Below are positions 1 to 10,782 of a stretch of 64,000 nt of DNA, piece by piece. Each line of letters opens with the position of its first letter. Positions within the stretch are counted from its first letter, which is position 1. The stretch comes from Adineta steineri. Taxonomy: Eukaryota > Rotifera > Eurotatoria > Adinetida > Adinetidae. The stretch spans positions 626,662-690,661 of the forward strand of contig CAJNOI010000023.1 in NCBI GenBank assembly GCA_905250115.1, read 5' to 3'. The position numbers and the translations under genes were made by a program. The notes under the pieces are model-generated. The model worked only from the letters and a program-made list of their open reading frames with translations. It searched no databases and was not told where the DNA came from.

Positions 1-366
1 TGATGAATAAATATGATAGAATGGTATAAAAATATGAATTACTTTAATATAATGTTGAGCCCATTGACGATGAAATGGTAGATTTGCACAATAAATATAA
101 ATTGAAAAAATTTGTTGAAGAGAATGAATTTTGGGCACAAGATGTATACCTAAACTACCACTAACAACAAAAACAATTCGATCTTGTGATAAAACTGATC
201 GAATATGTTGTTCACATTGATCAGGATTTTCGAATATTTGTAAATGATTTATAAATGATCGAAACTTTGCTTGAGTTTCAATATTGTCTCCTGAGTTAAT
301 TGAAGCATCAAGCCATATAAGAGAATATGTTTCGAAATTACAATAACTACTATTATCTTCCGACAT
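1..366 (-). CDS. Bdelloid ART-associated N-terminal domain protein, 5' part only
   Basis: An open frame of 122 codons starts at the ATG at 366-364 and runs off the left edge with no stop. It reads MSEDNSSYCNFETYSLIWLD, then a block with INSGDNIETQAKFRSFINHL, CEQHIRSVLSQDRIVFVVSG and IHSLQQIFSIYIYC. Blocks of this type (WLDA-N..ENI.AQ..LR, QDRIV..VSG.LG, IH.L.Q..SIYVYC) head a large bdelloid family, often in front of an NAD:arginine ADP-ribosyltransferase domain or TPR repeats; that link comes from general knowledge of the family. The part that would carry the catalytic domain lies outside the window, so the enzyme activity is inference. No intron is seen in the visible part. The fold looks like a receiver-type alpha/beta domain, but this is not shown. 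Confidence 0.72.
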   Translation of the reverse strand, partial: MSEDNSSYCNFETYSLIWLDASINSGDNIETQAKFRSFINHLQIFENPDQCEQHIRSVLSQDRIVFVVSGSLGIHLVPKIHSLQQIFSIYIYCANLPFHRQWAQHYIKVIHIFIPFYHIYSS

Positions 367-3300
367 GGAATATATCGATTCGTTTTATTTCATGGAATTC
401 ATATGAAATCTAAAAGTTAAAAAAAATTTATTTCGAGTAAAATAGGATCAAAATATGAATTTAAAAGATTTTGATGTTAGTGAAATGAGAACTTTTATAG
501 AGAATTAGATAAGCTATTTATTTTAAATTCTACTATGAATGTACTTAAATAAAAGATTATATGCGTATTTCTAATTCTAGTAGCTTATTCAATATTTCTG
601 CCCTGAAAAATCTATTTTCGCATCAAGATATGTCGAGACTATAGTAAAAGTTTTAGTCCTAAGTCTCACGTGTAATCGATATATATTCATCAAAGAAGGG
701 TGAGAAATAGGTCACTCGGCAATCTAAATTTCTCAGTGCAGACACATCTGATATATTGAAATTATTTTTGTTTATTGGAAAAAGTATGTTGGTATGTAGT
801 GCATGTTACAGACTTGTTTTTAGATATTTATCTTTTTCTAACGCTGTAAAAGGATCACGGGTTCGATAATTCAAAAATGTTTTATAAAACATGTGTATAA
901 GAAAAACAATACTTCATTAAAAAAAAGGACCTTGTCATATATTACTACACCTTGACCTAATTTCTGAAGCAACAAAAATAATTTTTATATACGAAACGAG
1001 TTTGTGTCTGCACAAACTTGAGGACGTACGATTGAAAAAGTATAAACTGAGAAAAAGCGAAAAATATTTATTGTTTTATCGAAAACAAAACCTATTTTTC
1101 TAACAATTGGTTATAGAAGTTATCGAGAATTTTTAAGAGACAAAGAAATGGTATCATGTCTTAAAGTACTGAAGACGAACTATCTTTCTATATATTTATT
1201 ACAATCTCGAAATTTTCAGCAAAAAATAACTTTGTTTAAGGGAGAAAAAATCTTAAAATAAATATTGTAACCTTTTTTTCGTTCTTACATTGCACGAAAC
1301 AAAATAATTATATATAAATATGTACATCACAATCTTTAAAACCAGTAACAATCGTGTATGTGGTTAATATGGCGAAAGGGCGTAGTCAAAAGAACGACGA
1401 TAAAATAAAATTGTCTTATCTGCATGCACTAATCGTGTAGAAAGAATAACGTTACTATTAAAAATAATCGAGAGATATCGCTCTTTTATGCTTTGTCACT
1501 GATATAACAGTATCAGTTTCTTTTATTTTTCTTTCAACCTCCTCATATATTTACTAGAACATTCTAATTGAATAAAAATACCTTTAGTTTCTTTATCAAT
1601 TATTATCATTGATAAATATCAACTCATACGAAATTGTTTTATTCTTCGTCATATATATTTTGTCAGAAAATAATGATAAAAAAATAGAATCAAAAATCAA
1701 AATAAAATCGAAATGAAGTTTGATTTATCGATTTTATTTTTCACTTTTTATTATTATTCTATTATCTGAGTGGATAAGGAAAGAAAGAAACCGCATAAAA
1801 TAAAAATGAATTTGCATTCATTGATAATATTATTCTCAATAGTATAAAAAAAATAAATAACACTAGAAAAATATATCGACTGATTTAATCGACCTTTCAG
1901 TTTATAAAAAAACATGTCTGTATTGATTTTTCTTTACTATTTTTATACTAGCTGGGAATATGATTAAAAAGAATATTATAAGCATTGAATCATTTTACTT
2001 TAAATGATATCAAGTTATAAATCGAGTTAAGACGTAGTTTATGACTGAATACGAAGTGTGTACAACCGTAAACGATCGTATTTTCACGTTTTACAATAAA
2101 AATTTATACTTGTTAATATGCATTCTACGCACTTTCACTATCAAACGAAGACATAGATATCTAACACTAAATGCACCAAAATAAATAAAATAGATCAAAA
2201 AAATTGAAATATTCACCGCTCGATAAATATATTTACTTGTATTCACTTACAGAGAAAATAAACGCAATGAAATTAAACAATATATTTACTATTTGTAAGC
2301 ATAGCCACGTGAATGATACAAGATAAAATGTAATGAAATGCAAAAAAACACACTGTTCGTTGAATTCATCCTATGAAATTATTTTATTTTATGTCTATAT
2401 GATGTGTTTCAATGCTTTAACATTTTTGTTCTATTAAGATATTTTTACATAGTATAATTCTATCTCTATTTGATATATGTTACTATACGTTTAGGTCTAT
2501 CATCAATCATAATCTTATATCAAGCGAGATTGTAACATTCAAGTTGGCTGTTACATACATCCTAGTGAGTGAAAAATAATAACTAAATTTATACTAACGA
2601 TGTCGTTTTCTTTTTTAGTTATATCAGTCACAATAATCTTGTATCGTTATAATTCTTAAAATGAATGTATGGTAGTCGTATAGCTCCGTATATAAAGTTA
2701 AGAAGTTTATTTTTTTAGCATTCTGCTTTTTTCTATAAACGATCGATATAGTTCATATTATAAAAAATTAAGTTTTAATCATTTTTTTTCAAATATTATT
2801 TTTAAGAAAAACAAAACAATAGAAAACAAAAGTTGAGTTAAAAGACAAATTAAATGATTCGTAGATAATGGCTATATGAATCATTATTTTGCTATTTAAT
2901 TAACACAGATGCGTAAATTATAATTTTCGACATAATACAAAATACCTCGTCATTAGATATTATCAATAATACTACTTGAATTATATCTATATATTTCTCC
3001 TAAGAAAGATCTTCATATATAGAAATTTCTTTTTTTATATTAAAGCACAAGTAATATCTTTCATCTATTTCGTTAACCAGTCAGCAGCTTTTTATAACCT
3101 ATGTTTAACGTTGTCCTATGACATTCTGAATGTTTATTCATGTGATTATTCAAAGCGACCTATGGTATCTCAATGTCAATCTATGGAGAAAAATATCCAA
3201 CTTCATCATCAAATAGTTTATGTTACGTTATTGACACTTGTTCTTTTTTTTCTGAAGGAAATAAATTTTAATACAAGCATTTTATTTCAATATACACACA

Positions 3301-3417
3301 CATATATAAAAAAAAGAAAAGATTAAAATAAACTGAATAGAAAAATTAAAAAAAAATGACATATACATTTTATGTCAATGGCTTTCATGTAAAAGAAAGT
3401 TATTTTATCCTAGCAAT
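367..3417. other. Non-coding, AT-rich intergenic stretch
   Basis: No frame here has the codon pattern, splice sites or motifs of a gene. The longest open frame (2976-3326, +) is low in complexity, rich in F, I and Y, and resembles nothing known. I see no tRNA-like fold or tandem array. The stretch must hold the promoter of the gene at 1-366 and the 3' end of the gene at 3418-3837; no clear element was found for either. Confidence 0.6.
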
Positions 3418-3837
3418 TTAGGATTGGTTTTGTTGTTGTTCGTTAGCACCTTCATTGGCTTTATTTTGTTGTTGTTGTTGTTCATTATTACCTTCATTGG
3501 ATTGATTTTGTTGTTGTTGTGCATTGCCAGCATCATTAGATTGATTTTGTTGTTGTGCTGCATTGTCGCCTTCACCGGCTTGATTTTGTTGTTGTCCACT
3601 ACCACTTTCACCTGTTAAACGACGTTGTCCATGACCGTCTTGACCTAATAAATGGCGTCGTCCTTTACCATCTTCACCTAATAAATGGCGTTGTCCACTA
3701 CCATCTTCACCTAATTGCTGTGCTGCAGAGTCCGATCCAGCTTGTTGTTCAGCTTTTTGTTGAGCTTCTGCGCCAGGAGCACCTAATGTATTATCTGGTG
3801 ATTCTTGATTTCGATCGGCTGATGTTGGTGCTGACAT
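3418..3837 (-). CDS. Small Q-rich protein of degenerate 11-14 residue tandem repeats
   Basis: This 139-residue frame runs from the ATG at 3837 to TAA at 3418-3420. It begins MSAPTSADRNQESPDNTLGA and has no signal peptide or membrane segment. From about residue 42 it is a chain of about eight degenerate units. The first three are of the type LGEDGSGQRHL, LGEDGKGRRHL and LGQDGHGQRRL. Later units drift to ESGSGQQQNQ, GEGDNAAQQQNQ and NEGNNEQQQQQNKA, so charge falls and Q runs grow toward the C-terminus. Clean repeats at the amino-acid level argue that this frame is the coding one; the overlapping frames on both strands are shadows of the same repeats. The protein is very hydrophilic and glycine-rich, as hydrophilins and prion-like proteins are, but I do not recognise a family. 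The function is unknown. Confidence 0.62.
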   Translation of the reverse strand: MSAPTSADRNQESPDNTLGAPGAEAQQKAEQQAGSDSAAQQLGEDGSGQRHLLGEDGKGRRHLLGQDGHGQRRLTGESGSGQQQNQAGEGDNAAQQQNQSNDAGNAQQQQNQSNEGNNEQQQQQNKANEGANEQQQNQS

Positions 3838-6800
3838 TATCGTTAATTTTTTTTGTTAAAATAAATGTAATATAGTAAATATAAGTGTAAACTCTTGTTG
3901 CTTTGATTTTATGTAATATGTTGTGTTGTGCATCGCTTATTTATAATCGAGAAAGGCATAACAAAAAAGATAAAACTACTGATTAACTGAATAACAAGTA
4001 AACAGAAATATTACGATGTTTTTCTTAATAGATCCTACGCTATATGAAAAAGTGAAAAAGATTACACTTTCAAGAATCTACTAGACGTACATCACTCATA
4101 GAGAAGAAAAACAATAGTTGTTTTTTCTTTACATCACACATGATACCTTTTCAAAATGCGTAAAAAGATAACACTGCTATGTCGTCGGTGTAAAATCTAC
4201 TGTCAGCAGATTCTTATTTCATGTGCGTTGTTTGAAAGATTTATCGACGCAATTTTAAATGTCATCAAAATAGTACACAATGAGAAGGCGTGTCAGACTA
4301 TGAATCACATATTCTCGGATGCATACTGAAAATATCGGTATTAAAATTATGAAATTATTCGATTCAGTTCCATATTATTGCACTACGGAATTGCGTATGT
4401 GAGTATTTAATTAATTCATATATACTCATTATAATCGAAACAAGTCATATTTCTCAATTGAAAAAATAACAATAATATCGTATGTAAATTTAAGGGACAG
4501 TATTTTTTATACTAGTTTTTTTTGTAACGATAATTTCATTGTACAATTTGCATCAGTTTACTTCAAATGAAGGCATTAACAATATTCCAACTTGAATTAG
4601 AAACTATTGCATACTAAAAAAAAATGATTATATGTCCGTTTACTAAAAATAATCTGGTAAATTAGTATAAATGCGAAATAGAATCATAAAAAGTATTCCA
4701 ACTAAGTCGATGTACATTAGGTAATATCTACTGTACTAATTGATTGCATGATTTAATATTTTCTGAATTTACAAATCTTCTATAAGATGATTTATAGTAT
4801 GTTGTATTAGTTATAATATATATATAAATGACAAGTGCCTGGCGATTATATTTTTGAAGCAAGAAGGGAATATGGATACAAGGATATAAATACATTAATG
4901 AAATAGTTGCAAATAATTCTACATGAAATGACGACAGTTAACAAACAATAATACTTCTCATTGTTACAAGCCAATTTCATCAAACAAAACCTTGTGCTTT
5001 TAATCAAAAATTAGAACATCGATAAACGAAACATGTTTCTTAAGCAAGTGACTTTCGAATAAGCTGTGCAAAATTTATTCAATATAAGTAATAGTAACAT
5101 TGCACGAACGATCAATTGAAAAAGTAAAATGGTTGAAATATAATTCAACGTATCAGGAAAAAGAAGGATATACGAAATGATTTGTGTTCCACAGCTACTA
5201 ATTTAGAAAACATAAGACAAATCATATTGAAACTGGTCATGGATAGACATACATATTGTAAGATATATTCATCTTTAACCATGCGATATTCAAGGTATAA
5301 AATTTAAAATAAAAAGATTTCTAAAGCTTCTATAATGAATTAAATCATAAAAAAATGATGACGATCAAGTTTTCATCAATGAAACATTTACGACGCCTAA
5401 TAGAAACAAGTCGTTAGCAATAAATGAGTCATTTGATCTAATTTGGTCAATCCATTAGGGTATGATGTAATTCATATATCATGATAAAACTGACTCTCGT
5501 CATATATCTGCATTACAATATATTTCACTTTATTTAATAGTAAGTCTCAATTCTTTCTATACTCAACTCTTGAGTGACATAAAATTGGTTTTTATCAATC
5601 ATATGTATTATCATTATAGTATACGAATAAAAGAAATTTCATTTTTTTGTTTATGAATTTATAACAAATACAATATTTGTTTTTGTAATAATCATGTTTT
5701 TATTTGTTACTTAAATTCTCTCTTTTTCATATAATGAAATACTCTTAAAATTCAACTTAATTCATATTCCTTTCCATTGTTTTAGAGAAATAACTTTCAT
5801 GGTAATATTAAAACATACCGAACTTTGGATTATATATGAATATATTTAAAACTATGTAGATAGACAGAATATGAAAATAGATTCATATACAGACATGCAT
5901 GTGATTATACTCGACAATAAAACTTGAATATATATTTCAAACTTGTAATTAATGATATCGCTAGATCAATGATAAACAATTTTATATGAATTATTAAAAG
6001 TCTGAATCTTTAGTTTTTATGTTTAGAAAAAACTTCTTTTTTTGTATTATATTTCATTATATTCATGATATATTACGAAGAAAAAAATTTTATTCGTTTT
6101 TATCTTAAATATTTTGTTTGTTCTGTATATCACGTATGAGTTTTGTTATCTATCTATATTATTATTCTGTATATTTATATGTCGATCGTTTCTTTGAAAC
6201 TATCTTTTACAAGTATTACTTCCTCCATTGTTTCTTCTTGTATGAAAAATAATCATTATAAAATTTAATATTTTGTGTTTAAAAGACATCATTCTTATTG
6301 ATATGTTCAGATTATAATGGTAAGCATCTTTGCTATATATATGTACAAAAAATTGAAACTAATGGCCAAGTATTATATATATAGTGAGAATAAATCGTGT
6401 GACGCACCTTTTGTTATGTCCCAAATGATTTATTAACAATATTTCATCAATGAGTTCTATGATCAAAGCTCATAAAAAACTGGTAGTTAAATTTTTAGTT
6501 TTTTAAAAACTTTATGGAAATTGTTTCTTGGCACAGATATCGTGGAGAACACAAAATTCTGAGCAAAATGAAGTGTCACTTCGTTCTCTATGATTTTACC
6601 TTAAAAAAATGAGAGATCATAACAAAATAAGAAACGATTTCCAATACGTTTTTGAAAGTCTAAAAAATTTGGCTACCCGTTTTTCCGAGACTTTGATCAT
6701 AGAACTCACTATAAAGTTCTTGCTCATTATTAACAGAATAATTTCCAAGACTTTGATTAAACTCAATTAGAATTCTTGATCATCTTTTAATTAAAGAATA

Positions 6801-7092
6801 TGAATTACATCAGTTTTTGACAGAAAAAAATAATAATAATTGGGAATATCAGATGTTCAAAAATGTTTTTAGTTTCAATTTGAAAGAAAAAAGAATTATG
6901 TCATGAGCTATTCGTATCAAATTTAGAAATTTTCTTTTTTAATTAAGATTAAATATGAGATACATCTATTCTATAAACAAAATACATATATCACTTTTAC
7001 CTTTGTCTCACATTTGTATACATTCAATCATTATAGGAAATATAAATATATTCTGTTAAATAGATTGCAATTGCAGTGAACATAATTTAACT
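3838..7092. other. Non-coding intergenic stretch with one MITE-like repeat
   Basis: No supported gene lies in these 3.2 kb. The sequence is strongly AT-rich with stops in all frames. The only structure I can support is the long inverted repeat at 6451-6708, listed separately. The last few hundred bases should hold the promoter and leader of the gene at 7093. Confidence 0.6.
6451..6708. repeat. MITE-like element with about 80-bp terminal inverted repeats
   Basis: The left arm starts TGAGTTCTATGATCAAAG at 6451 and extends to about 6529. The right arm (about 6629-6708) is its imperfect reverse complement and ends CTTTGATCATAGAACTCA. The arms stay alignable over about 80 bases, through the CTGGTAG/CTACCCG and GGAAATTGTTTC/GAAACGATTTCC blocks. 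The loop of about 100 bases holds a smaller palindrome, GAAGTGTCACTTC. There is no coding capacity, and no clear target site duplication is visible. The design is that of a non-autonomous DNA transposon; the superfamily is unknown. Confidence 0.72.
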
Positions 7093-9986
7093 ATGGATAA
7101 TTCTCATTTACGTCGAATTATTATAAAAATTCAAGCTCGTCTTAGCGATGATGATCGAAAATATTTACATTTTTTCTTTGGAGATGATATTCCAAGACGA
7201 ATTCGCGATGATCCAACGCTTGGTGGTACACTTTGTGCAATGGAATCACTTTTTGATCGAGATATAATCAGTGGAGATGATTTCACTTATCTAATTAATG
7301 CATTTGAAACAATTGGATGTCTTGATGCAGTCACTATTTTAAAAGGTTGGATTTTTCTGTTTTGTCAATTGATATCTCATTATACTCTACTTGTTTAGAA
7401 CATCAGCAACAAATGAAGTTAACTCATGTTCATCAGTCAATGCTAAGTTTAATATCTATAATGCCACCTCTGCCACCTTCGACAGCAGAAGTTTTTGCAG
7501 ATCAATGTAACTATATAAAAATTAAAAAGATATATTCATCCAGTAATAATTTTTCTAGATGATGAAGAAGCACAACCTTTACATTCCGATAAACATAAAC
7601 AATTTTCCACATCATTCAAACTAAAAATATATGTTGTAATTATAATTTTATTAGTACTATGTACAATTGGAATACTCATTACTGTTCCGTTTATGAAAGG
7701 TATTCAAATTAATAAACTAAATGATGATATTAAAATGAAAGATGTTATTTTAAAAGAACAGGAAGCAAAAAATAAATCAAGGGTATCCCGTTCTTCTTTT
7801 TTGACCTTGCTGGAACCCGAAAACGGCTAGAATGATCAAGCTGAAATTTTTATCACACATAGAGTACCTGAATTGATGGGACAAGTGTTCTCGAAAAAAA
7901 ATTTTTGAACAATCTTCATGGTATTCCAGGCGATTTTATTGTGCCATCGTGGGATCTTATCAGACTTTGTCCAATAGATCTGAAAATTCTTTTGCAGATA
8001 GCCAGGCATTTATCTCAGAAGTAGTTTTGAGCTTTTTCAAAAATCTCATTATCTTTGTTCTAAGTGAAAAAAATACGTCAAAGTTTTCTAGAAAACTAAC
8101 ACTTTTGTTTTGAACTTCAGATAAAGCCTAATCGGATTGTCAGAAAAGAAAACGGTCGATTCTACCTATAGCGAATATCTCGAAGTATGTATGGTAAAAT
8201 TTTCAGCTTGATTGGATAATTTTAACGAGTGGTCTACCGGAGTGCAAGTTAACACATTGCCTGAGAAATAGTTTTGAAAAAAAAAATGAAAATACATTTT
8301 TTACAGCGTATCTTTCGACAGGGAAGAATTGAAAATTGTTTTTCTTGGCAGTCTCCTAAGTAATTCGAAGCGGTGAGGCTAATGACTTTATCGTCGGACA
8401 TTTAGAGTTCTTTTGTAGTGGTTTTCCTTAACTAAACTATGTCTCCTCTTTTCTTCTCTTGCCCTCTTCTCATTTTCTTCATTCTCTCTTTTCTTCCTGA
8501 TGTTACTCTCTCTGTCCTGTTTGTTCTTCTTTTCTTCTGAAAAGCACCGAACATTCTGTTTTTCATTTATGCTGGAATATAATAGTCGAGTATAAAAATT
8601 GTTGAATACTTTTGAAACTTTTGAACGCGTGATTTTTTGTAACTCGCAAAAAAGAGTATGTACTTTCTCTATCTTTTCCTGGTTGGGAATACTTTAGACA
8701 TGAAGTTTATGCCAGCATCATATATTGATGCACCTAAGAAATGAAGTATAACGAACATGTATAGATTCATTCACTTTCACTCACAATATATCTTGTGTTT
8801 TCTCTGATTTCATCACCGATTGCTTTTTAGCATGCTACATAAATACTATTGCATCGCTAATATTACTTCTAATTGATAGCCTATTGCAAAAAGTTTGGCG
8901 AAAAGTATTTTTTGAAGATTTCATTAAAGAAAGAAAGTTTGACAAATTTTTGAAGCAAGTATTTTTCGTGAAAAATCCAATGAAAAATGAACCATCGATT
9001 TGATCGGGACCATTTGAACGCAGATCAATAGAGTAACACCTAGTCTATTCAGAAAAACAAAAACAAAAAATCTAATTTCTGTAAATTTTTTTTTCTAAGA
9101 AGAGGGGAGGATATATTGAATTTTTTTCAGAGAATACCTTAGTTAAAGTTGGCAATAGACATGGTAGTACATAGGGAACGTATTCTAATAATTCATTAAA
9201 TCCGTCTTTTACAAATTCACATTATCTAAATGGAATACGTGCAGGTGATAATAATGATAGTATAGAATCCTATGAATAAATCAAATTTAAAACTGAAATA
9301 CGATTATATTTTAGAAGAACAAAAGAAAAATAACGAAACAATTCAATTATTAGATGAGTCTATATTGGAAAAAAATCAACACGCCAATGATCAATTGACA
9401 CTACTAAATAAAAAGAAAAGTAAGAGAAGAAAAATTATTTAGTACTAGTTAAAATTCTTATTAAATTATTTTAGATAATTCATTAGTTATTGAAGGTCAA
9501 AAATTTGGTAGTGCATATGGTACTCATTTTGATGATTCTACACATCCCTATTTTACAAGTTCACATTATCTAAATGGAATAATTACTCATGATAATAATG
9601 ATAGTATAGAATCTTATCGATTTTATTATTCAAATTCGTCTGATAATCAAAATATGATCACATCAGAGAGGCATGGAAAGCAAACTTTAAGTTTTAAAAA
9701 AGATTTTTACTTTGACAAAAATGAAAAAATAGCAAGAGTTGAAGGACAATATTTGAAGAAAATCATTACTTTTTCAAATGGTACAAATTTAACAATGCCA
9801 ATAATAACAGGACTTCAATTTTACACAACAAATGGTCATGCTAGTCCATCATATAGTGGTAATGAAGAAGGAGACATGTTTGAAGAAGAATATAAGAACT
9901 ATACATTATGGTATGTTACTGGAAGATCAGATGAATATATTCATCAATTACAATTCTATTGGTATCGAACATTAGACAGTGATTAA
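7093..9986 (+). CDS. Death-effector-domain, membrane, coiled-coil, jacalin-like lectin protein
   Basis: Proposed exons: 7093-7345, 7399-7506, 7559-7782, about 9266-9419 and 9475-9986. Introns of 53, 52 and 55 bp have clean GT-AG ends; the third intron would be about 1.5 kb. Residues 5-84 form a death effector domain (LSDDDRKYLHFFFGDDIPRR, then SLFDRDIISGDDFTYLI). A linker and one membrane segment follow in exon 3 (VVIIILLVLCTIGILI), then a Lys/Glu-rich coiled coil. The last exon is a jacalin-like beta-prism domain (GSAYGTHFDD, ITGLQFYTTNGHASPSYSG, LHQFW-like end). Inference: a membrane receptor or adaptor joining sugar binding to DED assembly. Caution: exon 3 ends in phase 0. The best-looking acceptor for exon 4 (TTTTAG at 9309-9314) needs phase 1. 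The only phase-compatible site found, TATAG at 9261-9265, lies inside duplicated DNA. The gene may therefore be damaged. Confidence 0.68.
7783..9130. other. Foreign-looking insert in the third intron
   Basis: These 1.35 kb differ from the flanks: more G+C, pyrimidine-rich tracts (8430-8540, runs of CTCTTTTCTTC type), and no open frame. The 12-mer ATCAAGCTGAAA at 7835-7846 recurs inverted at 8201-8212, with weak similarity continuing on both sides. Other introns of this gene are about 53 bp, so the block is probably an old insertion, perhaps a decayed transposable element. No transposase or reverse transcriptase motif was found. Confidence 0.4.
9131..9275 (+). pseudogene. Decayed duplicate of the jacalin exon start
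   Basis: This stretch aligns along its length with 9475-9620, the start of the intact jacalin exon. The block TTCACATTATCTAAATGGAA and the block GATAATAATGATAGTATAGA are shared exactly. It even follows its own TTTTTTCAG acceptor. The frame is broken: where the intact copy reads GSAYGTH, this one reads GST, then TAG, then GT. It stops abruptly at SIESYE, where the second coiled-coil copy begins, as expected for a tandem duplication junction. Confidence 0.75.
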
Positions 9987-10782
9987 AATTATTATATTAA
10001 TGTATATATCGTTTTTAATACATCTGTTGTTCTATTGTATACAATTATTTATATTTTATTTTTTAAAAGATATAAAATAATAAAATGATGCAATATTAAA
10101 CACAATTGATTTATACTAAGAACAAATCAAGATAGAATTTATTTTATTTTATAATATGTATGAAATTAAATTTCAACAGATTCAATATTTAAATTATTAA
10201 TATGCAATAAACAATCTTAAATTAATAATGATCTTTTCAAGTCTTTACTTTGCTGAAAAAGTACTTGCAATTCAAATTCCAATATCGACATGAAACAGTT
10301 GAGTAGATATTCGATTAGTTTGATTATTTGTTATGTGAATGATTAGAACAATAATTGTTATATACTTTACAGTGATTCTATATATTGAAAATCTTTAATA
10401 ATAATAATAACTAATCTTTAAATTTGTATTCGATTTTATATTCTTTCTTCTGGCTATAGGATACGACATTGGATTTTATCTGAATCTGAGATTATCTTTA
10501 TGTTATATTGATTTGTGATTTGATGATATGACATTGTCTTTTAACAATAATATTCGATATATTTCAATTCTCATCATTCACTTCTTCTTCGCTGACTTAT
10601 GTCCTTCTCTAATATTTTGTTTCTATTACTCATATGTGCATATAATTGTTATGAGTAATGAAAGTTTAGTTATTTTCATCATTCATGATCTTTTCATTTA
10701 TTAACTCGACAAACCGGCAGAAAGAAAAATTACAAAAGAAAAGAATATAAAGATAGGAAAAAATATAGTTTTATATTCTTTT
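9987..10782. other. Convergent intergenic region with poly(A) signals
   Basis: This is the 3' end of the plus-strand gene ending at 9986 and of the minus-strand gene ending at 10783. AATAAA at 10079-10084 (+) suits the former. TTTATT at 10697-10702 (AATAAA on the minus strand), 81 bases past the dynein stop, suits the latter. Nothing else is seen. Confidence 0.5.

Noticed and set aside
838..875. GGTTCGA-like B box suggesting a tRNA
   Set aside because: No matching A box or acceptor stem within 80 bases.
2976..3326. 116-codon frame, plus strand
   Set aside because: F/I/Y-rich translation typical of AT-rich non-coding DNA, with no motif and no splice context.
3424..3875. Two plus-strand frames over the Q-rich gene
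   Set aside because: L/V/I runs are the antisense of CAA/CAG repeats; the minus-strand frame gives regular repeats and a clean ATG.
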